Shown in pieces: positions 43,001 to 57,026 of a stretch of 64,000 nt of DNA; position 1 is the stretch's first letter; the number at the start of each line of letters is the position of its first letter. This DNA is from Unio delphinus (taxonomy: Eukaryota > Mollusca > Bivalvia > Unionida > Unionidae). Below the pieces are notes generated by a model that saw nothing but the letters and a program-made list of their open reading frames with translations, made no database searches and had not been told where the DNA came from. The stretch lies in contig JAQISU010000096.1 of the NCBI GenBank assembly GCA_029339505.1, positions 920,501-984,500 of the forward strand, given 5' to 3'. Made by a program: the position numbers and the translations under genes.

Positions 43001-46000
43001 ACTGATTTCTGTTATCAGTCTGATGTTCATTTCTGAACATTAGATGCATAGTGTTGTTGTGTCTGTATTTGCATAGGTTTTCTTTTTTTTTTTTTTTTGG
43101 GGGGGGGGGGCGATTATCATTTATGTACATTAGATGCAAAGTATCATTGTTTTTGTATTTCCTTGAGGGTCTTTTTGTTGATTTTTTTTTCTGGGGCAGT
43201 AGTAGTTACCATTTATGGATAACTTGCTTCCAAATGAACAGACCTAGATCTGATGCTGTAAAGTGCAAAGTCCATTCAGATATGGTCATAGACAGATATA
43301 TCAGCCATCCCATAATGTGCATTATGGCAGACCTGGGTCTATTCAGTTTCTTAGGAGTAACCTTTATAAAAAATGACAGAGAACCTGATAGGCTTGGACA
43401 TTATGCACTGGCAGATCAGTGTATATGTTGTTTGCAGATTGACTGATAAATGATGAGCAAATATGCATGTTTTTTTGTTGTATGTTCTACTAATTATTTC
43501 AATTAGGCTGCATTGACACCAATCTCCAAACACATTCTGTAATGGAAGAGCAGGCTCCTATTCACAAATCATTTTGAGCAAGAAGCTCAAAAATTAAACT
43601 TAGAAACCACAGATATCAGATACAATACTTAGGGTGTACCAATGTCATTAAACTTTGGTGGTCCAGCAGAGGGACTCAATGAAACAAAACCTTAAATGAT
43701 CTGTCATTTTAGCTTTATTCTATTTAAAATTATTGGCCCATGAGCATGAGGTCCAGTTCTCACTCAAAACGATCTCTGAATACGAGGACTGATTTATGCT
43801 GTTTACAACTAAGTGAAACTTGGAATGGAAAACTGCAGCTATATTTTTTAAATGTACTAGTATTCTCCAAGCCAGTATGATCTGACAGGATTTGTGGAAG
43901 ACCAATTTGACTAACTTCTCTCAAAAATGAACTCAAGCTGTTTTCAAGCTAAACTTTGAACATTTTGCTTAATCAAGAGTGTTATACAGACTTTGATCTA
44001 GAATGTTGACAGACATACACATGAACATGGATGCTAAAGTAATTGTTAAATCACTTGTTTGACAAGGCAAGCTAAATAATACAGCTAAAGCAACTAATTT
44101 TTCCAATTTTGAAAGTTTTGAAGTGGGAAAAAGTGAGTTTACAAATAATGAACTGTAACATCTGCAAACTTTACTAACAATATCAATATATTTAAATAGG
44201 TATTGCTCAACAGTTGTATGAATGGCCTCCCAGGGGTGATGCTTTCTCTTTTCTTTCCTTTCACATTCAGCAGAAAGGCCCAGAGTGATGCAAACATGGA
44301 TCGATCAGTGCTCCTTTGAAGTGTTTATTTGAATAGGAACAGCAACTTTCATTACTCAGTGACAACATTTATTTGACTGATATTTTTTTTTAAAAAAAAG
44401 GTTGATTATCAAGAAAGTTGGCTCTTTGATAAATACCATCCTATGCAAAAACAAATTTTATACTGACATATGCATTGTTTTTTAATACTTGTCATCACCA
44501 CATATCTGTGTCCATTTATTTTATGTGCTCTAAGTTATATTATACCATATGTGTGCTAGGGGATATAGAATTTTTTTTATGTGCTCTAAGTTATATTATA
44601 CCACATGTGTGCTCAGGGATATAGAATTTACACAATCCTGCATGTTATAAGAGGAGAGTACTGGAGACATGAACCATGATGGCTCATGGTCAGCAAGCCT
44701 GGCTCAAGACCAAAAGACCATGGTTGGGTACTACGGTGGTACGTGTCCTTGGGCAAGGAATTTCATGTCCTGGCACTTAAAAAATGACCTTCTTGTGTGC
44801 CATACATAATCAAACCATGATCTAAATTATCTTTTTTCTAGAACAAGTGTCAATTGACTGGATATGGGTGTTGATAACCTTAGGAAAATATGCCCCAGAA
44901 AACAAGTGTCAATTGACTGGATATGGGTGTTGATAACCTTAGGAAAATATGCCCCAGAAAACAAGTGTCAATTGACTGGATATGGGTGTTGATAACCTTA
45001 AGAAAATATGCCCCAGAAAACATGTGCATCCACATTGGTGTGTGTATGTGTGTGTATTTTGGATTTTTAATGTAGTTTAACAATTTCCCAGTCATATCGC
45101 TATGATGTCTGCAATGTGTCAGTTTATAGTGATCTCTAGCTCTAGGGCATAATTAATGCCGCAGACATGTGGTATCATGTCCTATGCATCCACATTATCC
45201 TGACACCAGGATGAGCAGACCTAACATTAAACTCTTAATGCTGAGCACCTAGCAAGGCAGCAACCATTTAGTTAGTACCATTTTTAGAAGACTTTGGTAT
45301 GACTTGTCTGGGGTTCGAACATGTGACCTCCTGCATCCAAGGCAGATGCTCATCTACATTCGTAAAGATACCAAACACTGTCAGAATAAATGAAAACACA
45401 CCTCTTCTGCAGAAAAAATTTCTCATCTATGTCTATATGACTGTCAATACAACCATTTTATATGATTTTCAAAACATTTCACACAAAACTTCAACACTGC
45501 TGACCAAGATATAACCTGTTTCAATTTTATGCAGCCAGTGAGGTAGAATATATGTGATCTTAAAAATTTGAACATTATTCACTGATTCAACAAGCTTTCT
45601 GATGAAACAGATGACAGAGGCAAGACAAGATCTCCTAATGTATCCCAGCATACACTTGAGACTTGTAATGATATTATGCCAAATGTCCACTTGAATGTAG
45701 CAACTGATGAAGAAAACACAGTAAAACTTGTCTATACAGATCACTCTATGAACAAGCAAAATTGGTCATTTATAGACATATGTGTTTTAGATGGAGGGTC
45801 TCTGCTTTGATGCAGTTTTCTGGTTGTTCTCTTACAGGTACTATTTTTTACACCGAGGAATCTGCATGTTTATTGTGTATACTGCAGTATATACATTGGG
45901 ATTGTTTTGTTTATTCAATTTATAATTGTGTGATTGACCTGTATCAATTATTGCTTTTAGTAGGTGTTTGGGCCTATCTGACTAATGTTTGCTTGGGGTA

Positions 46001-49000
46001 AACAACCTATTACATAGTTAATTTTTGTCTATGATTGTAGATTATATTTTAAGATTATTTTTATTATTATTATTTGTAAGTAAACATGTATACTTAGAAT
46101 GAGTTCAGCACATTATTTTTCTGCTTTGGAATTCCTAGTGTACAATGTTCATTATGTTATTATGTTTTTTATGGTTTAATGCCATTTTTTGGCACAATAT
46201 AGGCTATACATGGTGGCCAGTATTAATGGTGGAGGAAGAAACCAGAAAACCCCTGGAAAGAACCACCAACCCACAAGAAGCTACTGGCAAGCTTTCTCAC
46301 ATAATTGCATTAGCCGAATCTTAGACTCGAACCCATGCAGACAGATGTGAGATGGCAGTGATCCGTAATGGACAGTGCTTTAGACCACTCGGCCACTCGG
46401 GCCCCATTTGTTCTTTATGAAAATTTATTAATAGACCTATTCTTGTATTTAACTTGAATGTTCTGGAATGAACTTTTGACTCTCATCCTGGTCCTTTTAT
46501 TGTGTCTTAGGTTTTTATATCAGCATTGTTTATATCAGAATATTTCTTTCCTTCCTATATTATTATATGAAGTGGAATTCAGTCTTTTTTTATGTTTTAA
46601 GTTTTAATTTGAGAAGATTTATTTATTATTCAATTGAATAGCAAAGTGCTCATTGAGCCTTTCCTGACAATACTATTTTTGGATTATTCTGAATTCATTT
46701 AGAGACAGTTTGAATTATACCATTGTGATACATCAAGTCTGTTGGCACATCAACACTATTCAAGGCTATTGGTACATCAATGCATTCTCAAATCAGAATT
46801 CATTCAGAACACCAGTGAAATTCAGAATATTCAATATCTTTTTGGACTTGTGATAGAATATTTAGGTTTATTTTTGGATTTCATTCACAACACTGGAAGT
46901 TACTTTCAGTATTTCACATTGTATTCCAGGAAAATAAATTACCTGTTGAATTTGACAGAACTTGTTGCTTTTTTATCTTTTCTGATGAATATTTCATGAC
47001 CACTGAGTCTCAACAGGATGGATGGATGGATGGATTGACAGACATACAGACAGACATACAGACAATGAGTTATTTTTCAGTGGAACAGGATATAAATATA
47101 CTCTGAATAAATCTCAACATCATGAGTGGCTTCACAGTAGTCATATTTATCATGATTACCATACATAATCACATTATCATAATTACCGTAAACAATTACA
47201 TTATCATGATTACCATACATAACTACATTGTCATGATTACCATAAACAATTGCATTATCATGATTACCATACATAATTACATTGTCATGATTACCATACA
47301 TAATTACATTATCATGATTACCATACATAACTACATTGTCATGATTAACATAATTGCATTATCATGATTACCATATGTAATTATATTGATTACCATACAT
47401 AATTACATTATTGTAATTACCATACAAATTTACAGTATCATAATTACCATACATAAGTACATTATCATGTTTCCTATACATAATCACATTTAATCTAGTT
47501 AATCAGCTGTATTGTTTTTCAATTATTCCAAACAAAATATGTCAATATATTAATAGTTTACATATACTGAGCATTTTTAAACAGTGGTTTTAAAATATAA
47601 CATGTACAATATACATTCTACCCAATTATTTTACTCTGCTTCTCATGGGTAGTGCTTTCCTTTGCTTATTTGTTGCCATTTCTTGTCTTATTTAGGTACA
47701 TGTACTTATAGAGCAAATGCACATACAAAAATAAGATCTAGGTCATGCAAACAACAGAGGTCAAACAGTTTTATAATAGAAAAAGGATTATTTCATCTCA
47801 AGACTGATAAAAATGAGTTATGCATCCTCACTGGATTAAACCCGTTGAATGGAGGTAATCACTGAAATGAATGATACAAGTTGGCTTAATTTATCTATTA
47901 TGCCACTTAGTTGATTTCAGGGGGGAGGGGCTTTACATGCCTTTGTTGTCTTCCGTTTGGTCCAATTTCTTATTCAAAGAAACATTACAAACAGAGAACA
48001 CATTGTAATTATATTTACTGAGCCGAATACAGTTGCTGACAACAGCAAAATCAATAAAAAGTTCACTTGATTTTAATTACAAATCATTTTGTTGACATGC
48101 AAACGTAATTGAATTTAAAAAAATGTGAAGATAATACTGAACAAAAACAAATAGAGTCCATCTTAAAGATATTTCATAAGATGGTCTGAAATTATAAGTA
48201 ATATATTTGTCCTCTGAGAATAATAATAAACTATATGAAACAGAACCCCAAATTAATTTCCCTATACAAATTTTGATCTATCATCATACAGTCTGATGCA
48301 AAAAATAACTTGTAATACAAAGTGTGTTCTGATTATTCTGTCCACTTGTGCATTCTGGAAATATGGAGGCACAACACTTGATATTAATCATAATCCAATG
48401 TATATATGCACTCTCATGCAGCCAAACTTGATTAATCACCCACACTGGTAACACCATAGATATTCCTGGCATTTAACATCATCTACCAAGTAATTAACTG
48501 TCAAAACAAGCTGAACCTCAATGGCCTTAAATTATCAGGCATTTAACATCATCTACCAAGTATTTAACTGTCAAAACAAGTTGAACCTCAATGGCCTTAA
48601 ATTATCAGGCATTTAACATCATCTACCAAGTAATTAACTGTCAAACCAAGTTGAACCTCAATGGCCTTAAATTATCAGGCATTTAACATCATCTACCAAG
48701 TAATTAACTGCCAAAACAAGTTGAACCTCAATGGCCTTAAATTATCAGGCATTTAACATCATCTACCAAGTAATTAACTGTCAAAACAAGTTGAACCTCA
48801 ATGGCCTTAAATTATCAGGCATTTAACATTATCTATCAAGTGGCACTTCAATGAACTTAAATCATCTGGCATTTAATGTCACATACCAAGTAATTAACTG
48901 TCAAAACAAGTGGCACTTGTTTAACATCATCTACCAAGTAATTAACTGTTAAAACAAGCTGAACCTCAATGACCTTAAATTATCAGGCATTTAACATTAT

Positions 49001-49813
49001 CTATCAAGTGGCACTTCAATGAACTTAAATTATCTGGCATTTAATGTCACATACCGAGTAATTAACTGTCAAAACAAGTGGCACTTCAATGAACTTAAAT
49101 CATCTGGCATTTGATGTCACATACCAATTAATAACTGTCAAAACAAGCTGAACCCCAATGGAGTTAACAACAAAATATCCCTGGTGTGCTAAAAGGGTGA
49201 CAAATATGCAAATTCAATGATGATAATGTCTACTGTACAAAGCAATTTAGGCCACGGAATAGTATACATTGTATCCGACAGCTGTCCATAATGTAATTAA
49301 TGCAAAAGGATTTGCAATGGAGGATGTATGAAAATACCAGAGGGGAGGGGGAATGGTGCAGGAGTCTGCTGTATGGAGGTGTCCACTAGAACTGGCTTCA
49401 CTGTATGGGACTATCAAAAACTTTAACTCACTTAAATATCACTTCTGCCAGTGCTGAAAAAGTGACAACTTTATCTCAAAATGCTTGAGCAGGTGAGACA
49501 AAAGCTACCCTAGTGAAGGTGTTCATTATGTCTGACAAGATAAATACAGTATATTTAAGACTTTTTCCTTTCAGTAAAATAACTTTACAAGAAAAACCCC
49601 AACTCCATATGTGCTAAGTCAGAAAATTTCAACACCATTATTTCTATTGAGACCAAAGTTTCACTATTTTCCAATTTCATTAAAATATTTGTAGTAATTG
49701 GCTAATTATTTTGGGCTAGGAATTTTTTCATGGCACCGAATCGCATTAATCACACAAATCTAAGATTTGCTTAAAACGTGGTGCTATCAAATGCGCATAC
49801 GCCATATTTATTA

Positions 49814-49891
<78 letters not shown>

Positions 49892-49970
49892 TGTCAAACT
49901 ATGCAGTAAGTACAAATATATTGTCTAGTGGTTAATTTACATGTATAGAGATTGTTGCAATTTTTATAGT

Positions 49971-50026
<56 letters not shown>

Positions 50027-50644
50027 TATGGTCAGTGGTACTGTTACTAAAGTAATACAGTATGTACGCAACACGTTGTATACATTTTTCAGTAAAAGGA
50101 AACTCATACACACTGGGTCTATTCTAATATTGCTTAAATACAATATTTTATTATTATAATTTTGCATTGTATCTACCGAATCATTTCATGTGTACTTCTT
50201 GTATACACTGCAATCATGTTGAGTTCGTTTTTCCATTCTATGAAATGATTCACTGGATAGGGGGAAATCGTAGTAAGTAAAAATAAGAGTTTGCAAGTAT
50301 TTTCAAATTATACTGAGATTAAACATTTATTAAAATGATGATAGTAGATATTGTGAGAATACCCAAAAAGAAGTGAGAGATTGCGGTATCGAATGGCGAT
50401 GACATGCGCAAACCGCAATGTGTGTATGTGAGGTGGGTTCACACAAACTGGATGCTGCGTGGGAGCAGGTCAAGATACACACTCATGGTGGGATGTGGTT
50501 CACAACGTTGGTCTGCTCTTTTGGTTTTAAAATCATGTACGTGAATCAAAATGATAATTTACAGGTGTGTACCTTGTGGACACCAACATGTAGTGTCCAC
50601 AATGTAAACTGTGTCCACAGCAAAGGTCTATACTTTGGATCAGT

Positions 50645-50711
<67 letters not shown>

Positions 50712-53700
50712 TAAGTCAAGTGTCAGGTCCACCTGCAAACAACATAGGCCCTGATCTGCCATTGTATAATGTGTCAGCAGATTAGAATGTTGTTTGTTTG
50801 GTGATTACTCCTAACAAACCATCTGCATCTACACAGTTAGCAGTTGGTCTCATAAGCAAGTATATACATACCAAAAACCATTACAGTCAAGGGTTTTAAT
50901 ACATCATTAATAAATTAATATTGAGGTTATTAACCTGGTTGCTCAGTGAATCATCAGAAATGCAATAAATAATTAATTCAACCAATATCAAAATTACCCT
51001 TCATCAGAGACTCCTTCAAAAGCATTTTGCCAATAAATTACCATCAAAATTGATGTACCTTTCATTAAAGGTACTTGCTCAAAAAACAAGATAGATTTGC
51101 AGTTGATGCTGTTTGTAGATCCAGCAACAAGATAGAGACAGATGGCACTATCTAAATGTAATAACTTGGTAATCACAAATTCTGTGTACGCTATCCATTG
51201 CCGATGGGCTTCAAATTTCTCATACATTAATAGCCTCAAAATTAATTGCTCTAAAATAGCAGTCTTAAAAATTATTAACTTATGTTAGTCAAGCATCTCA
51301 AAGTTCAAGGCATACAATTAAAAACAAAATATTAAATTACTTGAAAAACTCCAATAAAGGTGTGAAAATAATGTCATGTTATCTGCATACAGAATTTCTC
51401 CCATGATAAAACTGGGGTCATCCTAATAAATTGTTTGTCAAGAAAATTCCAGAAACTGATGTGCCTGCTTATTGTTAGTACAGTAGAATCTGTCTTGAAA
51501 GACCACCCCTTCTGCCAAAAAGTAATGGTCTCTCAAGACAGGTGGTGTCTCATAACAGGTCATAACACTATATAATGAATAAATCTGTGCATGGAGATTC
51601 TAGTCTTTCAAAACATTTGGTCTCTCATAGCAGTGGTCTCCCAAGACAGGTTTTGCTGTAGCTGAATTAAGAACATAGTTACATAGAGATGAAAATGAAT
51701 GATTTACAGTACACTTGTAATGGGAATACACTAAACTAACAGAAATCAGTTACAGTACACTTGTAATGGGAATACACTAAACTAACAGAAATCAGTTACA
51801 GTACACTTGTAAAGGGAATACAATAAACTAACAGAAATCAGTTACAGTACACTTGTAATGGGAATACACTAAACTAACAGAAATCAGTTACAGTACACTT
51901 GTAAAGGGAATACACTAAACTAACAGAAATCAGTTACAGTACACTTGTAATGGGAATACACTAAACTAACAGAAATCAGTTACAGTACACTTGTAATGGG
52001 AATACACTAAAACTAACAGAAATCAGTTACAGTACACTTGTAAAGGGAATACACTAAACTAACAGAAATCAGTTACAGTACACTTGTAATGGTAATACAC
52101 TAAAACTAACAGAAATCAGTTACAGTACACTTGTAAAGGGAATACACTAAAACTAACAGAAATCAGTTACAGTACACTTGTAAAAGGAACACTAAAACTA
52201 ACATAAATCAGTTACAGTACACTTGTAATGGGAATACACTAAAACTAACAGACATCAGTTACAGTACACTTGTAAAGGCAATACACTAAAACTAACAGAA
52301 ATCAGTTACAGTACACTTGTAAAGGGAATACACTAAAGCTAACAGAAATCAGTTACAGTACACTTGTAATGGGAATACACTAAAACTAACAGAAATCAGT
52401 TACAGTACACTTGAAAAGGGAATACACTAAAACTAACAGAAATCAGTTACAGTACACTTGTAAAGGGAATACACTAAAACTAACAGAAATCAGTTACAGT
52501 ACACTTGTAATGGGAATACACTAAAACTAACAGAAATCAGTTACAGTACACTTGTAAAGGGAATACACTAAACTAACAGAAATCAGTTACAGTACACTTG
52601 TAATGGGAATACACTAAAACTAACAGAAATCAGTTACAGCACACTTGTAAAGGGAATACACTAAAACTAACAGAAATCAGTTACAGTACACTTGTAAAAA
52701 GAACACTAAAACTAACATAAATCAGTTACAGTACACTTGTAATGGGAATACACTAAAACTAACAGACATCAGTTACAGTACACTTGTAAAGGCAATACAC
52801 TAAAACTAACAGAAATCAGTTACAGTACACTTGTAAAGGGAATACACTAAAGCTAACAGAAATCAGTTACAGTACACTTGTAATGGGAATACACTAAAAC
52901 TAACAGAAATCAGTTACAGTACACTTGTAAAGGGAATACACTAAAACTAACAGAAATCAGTTACAGTACACTTGTAAAGGGAATACACTAAAACTAACAG
53001 AAATCAGTTACAGTACACTTGTAATGGGAATACACTAAAACTAACAGAAAACATTTACAGTACACTTGTAAAGGGAATACACTAAAATTAACAGAAATCA
53101 GTTACAGTACACTTGTAAAGGGAATACACTAAAACTAACAGAAATCAGTTACAGTACACTTGTAATGGGAATACACTAAAACTAACAGAAATCAGTTACA
53201 GTACACTTGTAATGGGAATACACTAAAACTAACAGACATCAGTTACAGTACACTTGTAAAGGCAATACACTAAAACTAACAGACATCACTTACAGTACAC
53301 TTGTAAAGGCAATACACTAAAACTAACAGACATCACTTACAGTACACTTGTAAAGGGAATACACTAATATAACAGTAAGTAGTTATGGTACATTTTATAC
53401 AAGGAAGACATAACTAACAGAAATCAGTTATGGTACACTTATTAGGGGAATACAATTAAAAACAAAAATGAGTAAATGAACTTGTAAGGAGAAACAATAA
53501 AATAAACAGAAACAAGTAACAGTATTCGAAAATTGAAGATTATAAAACCAACAGAAAATATGCAAGATCTCATCAATGTTGAGTTACATATGAAACTCTA
53601 CAAAATAACAACATTGGAAGCTAATTATCAAATTCTGCCTAAATTACATTAATACAGAACTGCTTATAAATCATTCTAATCCAATAATATTTAAGGAAAT

Positions 53701-56700
53701 TATTTTGTGGAAGCAATAGAGGAGGGTCCAAGAATCAAGGGCACAACTATGATAACTTATGATCTACATTGAACCCTGAAAATTTAAACTAAGCCAATGT
53801 TTTATCAACATGAAGCAGCATATTAATAATTTTTGAGCAGAGAGAAAAGTGGGCCAGTCAGTCAAGGGACATAACTCCATTCAAAGATACTGCTGCATGC
53901 TGAACATGTACCAAGGAACAATAACAAACTGAACTCAGATAAGGTCTTATCAATATCAATCTGCCTTCTAAATCTGTTTAAAAAGACATTCATGGGCAGC
54001 TAAAATGGGTGGTTCTGACAATTGGGAGCTGTTACAGGAAAAAGTCACCAATCTTGTCCGAATACACTCTTAAGGAGCACTCATTATCCAATGAGCAAGC
54101 AACAAAATATCTCGGGGTTGAATTGTCTAGAGACCTCTCTTGGAAAAGACAAAAAGACAAGATAGTAAAATAAGGGAACAGTAACCTTGGTTTCCTGGGC
54201 CGCAATCTCCTAATCAACAATGAAGAAGTAAAAAGTGTGGCATATTTCACTCTGGTTTGACCAGGTCTTGAGTATTGCTCGACTGTGTGGAACCCACACA
54301 ATAAAGATCTAATAAATATGATAGAGATGGTTCAGAGGAGAGCTGCTAGATTCACCACAAATTAATATCATAACACGCAGTGTCAGTGCTATGTTGAACC
54401 ATTTCCAATGGGAATCACTCGAATCCAGGCAAACAAAGGCCCAGCTGACCATGATGTACCTGTGAATAACCTAGTGGACATATCAGTGGACAAATACCTG
54501 ACCCTGGCATATAGACAAACTAGGTCAAACTACAAGAAAAAGTTCCAATTAAAGTCAGCATTTACAAATTGTTTAAGTTCAGCTTCTTCCCAAATACAAT
54601 AGCAACTTGGAACAAATTACCATCAACAATTGCAGAAGCTCCTGACTTGGTATCTCACAAGCAGGAGCTTTCCAAAATCACATTCTAATGAACTAGTCAG
54701 CTACAAGTAAGACCTAGTGATTCTCAGGGCTATGCCTGTTGAGGTTTTCATATCTCATTGCCGCTGCAGTAGCCAGATTGGTCTGAGTATGAAGGGATGA
54801 AAACGTACACTGCCACTCTTTTACTTATTTATGCCATTCCTATCATTACTCTTCTGACTGTCCTATCACTTCTGTCTTTACTTTATCTTTGACCAAGCAC
54901 CGCCTGTTGCTTAATAGTCAAGTGTGAATGAGTCAATGTACTTATGGATAGATAGCTGAATGACACAGAATGCTGACAATGCTGACAATGGAACTCAGAT
55001 GATCTCTTCACTTTCTGAAACTGCATACCAAATTTGTCTGAAATCCAATTTAAATTAACATTGTTACTGTGCATGAATTATTATGAATAGATTTAACAAC
55101 CAGTCTGCTAAAAAATGACAAAGATGGCTGATAAATCAACCTTAGCTAACATCTTATCAATAACAAGCTGTCTACCAAATTTACATCATAAAAAAAAAGA
55201 TATCTTGAGCAGAAATGAAAGTGGGTGGGGCCAATAATCAGTGGATATTACTCTGCTAAGCACAAAGAATTCGGACAATCATTTCATTTGAGGCCTTATT
55301 AGTACCAAACTGCCTTTAAAAGCATGTTGAAATATAATAATTATATCAATCACTTTATGGAAACAAAAGTGTTAAAATATAATAATAATTAGAAACATTA
55401 CATGGAACAAAAGTAGGTTTGAATATGATAAGAATTCAGTTATTTATGATAATAATTAAAGAAGTTTTGGGCAGAAACAAAAGTGGGCTAAATATAATAA
55501 TAAATTATTTTGTGAAAACCAAAGTGTGTGGATCTGACAATCAATGACTTAATAACTCCACTAACAATGCAGAACACTGAAATGTGAACTCAGCCATGAT
55601 ATCTTGAAAATCAAACTGGATACCAATTCAGCTGAAAGCCAATAATGCTTGCTACTGTCCAGAAATGAAAGTGGGTATATTAGACAATCTAGAACTATAA
55701 CTTCCCTAAACAATGAAACAGAACTCTGCCAATCAAACCTATAGCAAGGTGTTATGAAAATCCAGCTGCATTTCAAATTTGGTAGAAATCAAATGATAAT
55801 TGCAGGACTTATTATGAAATAGCATAAAGTGGCAAGTCTTACAATCAATATCTACATATCTACAAATCAGCTCAACAGTGATAAGAAAGCTAAAACATAT
55901 TAATTCAACCACTGTCTCATAAATAAAAACTGCAAACTTAATTTCGCTGAATTATATAATCAAGATGCATCACAAAATTCTGTCTTTTGTTTTGTTACTG
56001 AGTTAACAAACAAAAATATAACTTAAAATACTGAATTTTTCTCTATATGTTGACACAAAACAATTAGAAAAAGTTTGATGATGTTTATATAAAAGCACCT
56101 ACAAAAATCTTTTAAAGAAAGAATTATCTATCCAATGCTGCTTGTTTGATCCAAAATTCATTTTCAAATTACAGAATGGCACATGTTAGACACAAATTAA
56201 TGACAGCAATAAACTCTCCTATCAAAGCTGGCAATATGGGTGCAGTTACAGTTTCTACAATGCTCACAATAAAATCTTGAACTGGTTTCGCAAATTAGGC
56301 AATAGTTTTGCAGAAGAAATTAGTACCATACTTCGATCATTGAACTATACAAATACATCAACAAGGAAACTATACCAATTTAAATTGAACCTCAAAAAAA
56401 CTTAAATTTAACAATCGCTAGTAACATTCCAGTGCTGCATGAATTACCTAAAATTCTTACTATTATCTATTTAATTTTATTGGTATATAAAAACACCAAC
56501 AAAAATCTTTTCAAGAAAGAATTATCTATCCAATGCTGCTTGTTTGATCCAAAATTCATTTTCAAAATACAGAATGGCACATGTTCAAAGTTACGAAATG
56601 TCTGGAGTCTTTTATGTTAAGAAACAGTTTATGAATTGATTAAAGATTCTCAACCATGATTATCATAAATACATGTATCTACCATCTAATTAGTCACAGT

Positions 56701-56992
56701 TTACAAATAATTGATTTTCCCAAATACCAATTATGACTCTGTGCAGCTGTTTAGATAAATTTTCATCTGAATGGCAAGAACTATCTAATTTTATGTGCTT
56801 TAGGGTGATTACTGACCCACACTTGTGTAGCATCTGTGCAAGAACATTACACAATGATCACGCCATAGCATCATAACTCCTGTTATTATGTGCGAACAGT
56901 TTGAGATCGAGTCATACCAAGGAGAATGTAGGACTTGTTACAATGCAGCACAGATTTACCTATCAAATTGAATTATACCTTAAAAAATATGA

Positions 56993-57026
<34 letters not shown>

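Noticed and set aside
47077..47367. Repetitive peptide frames on both strands
   Set aside because: They come from a 27-bp minisatellite and have no start context or family match.
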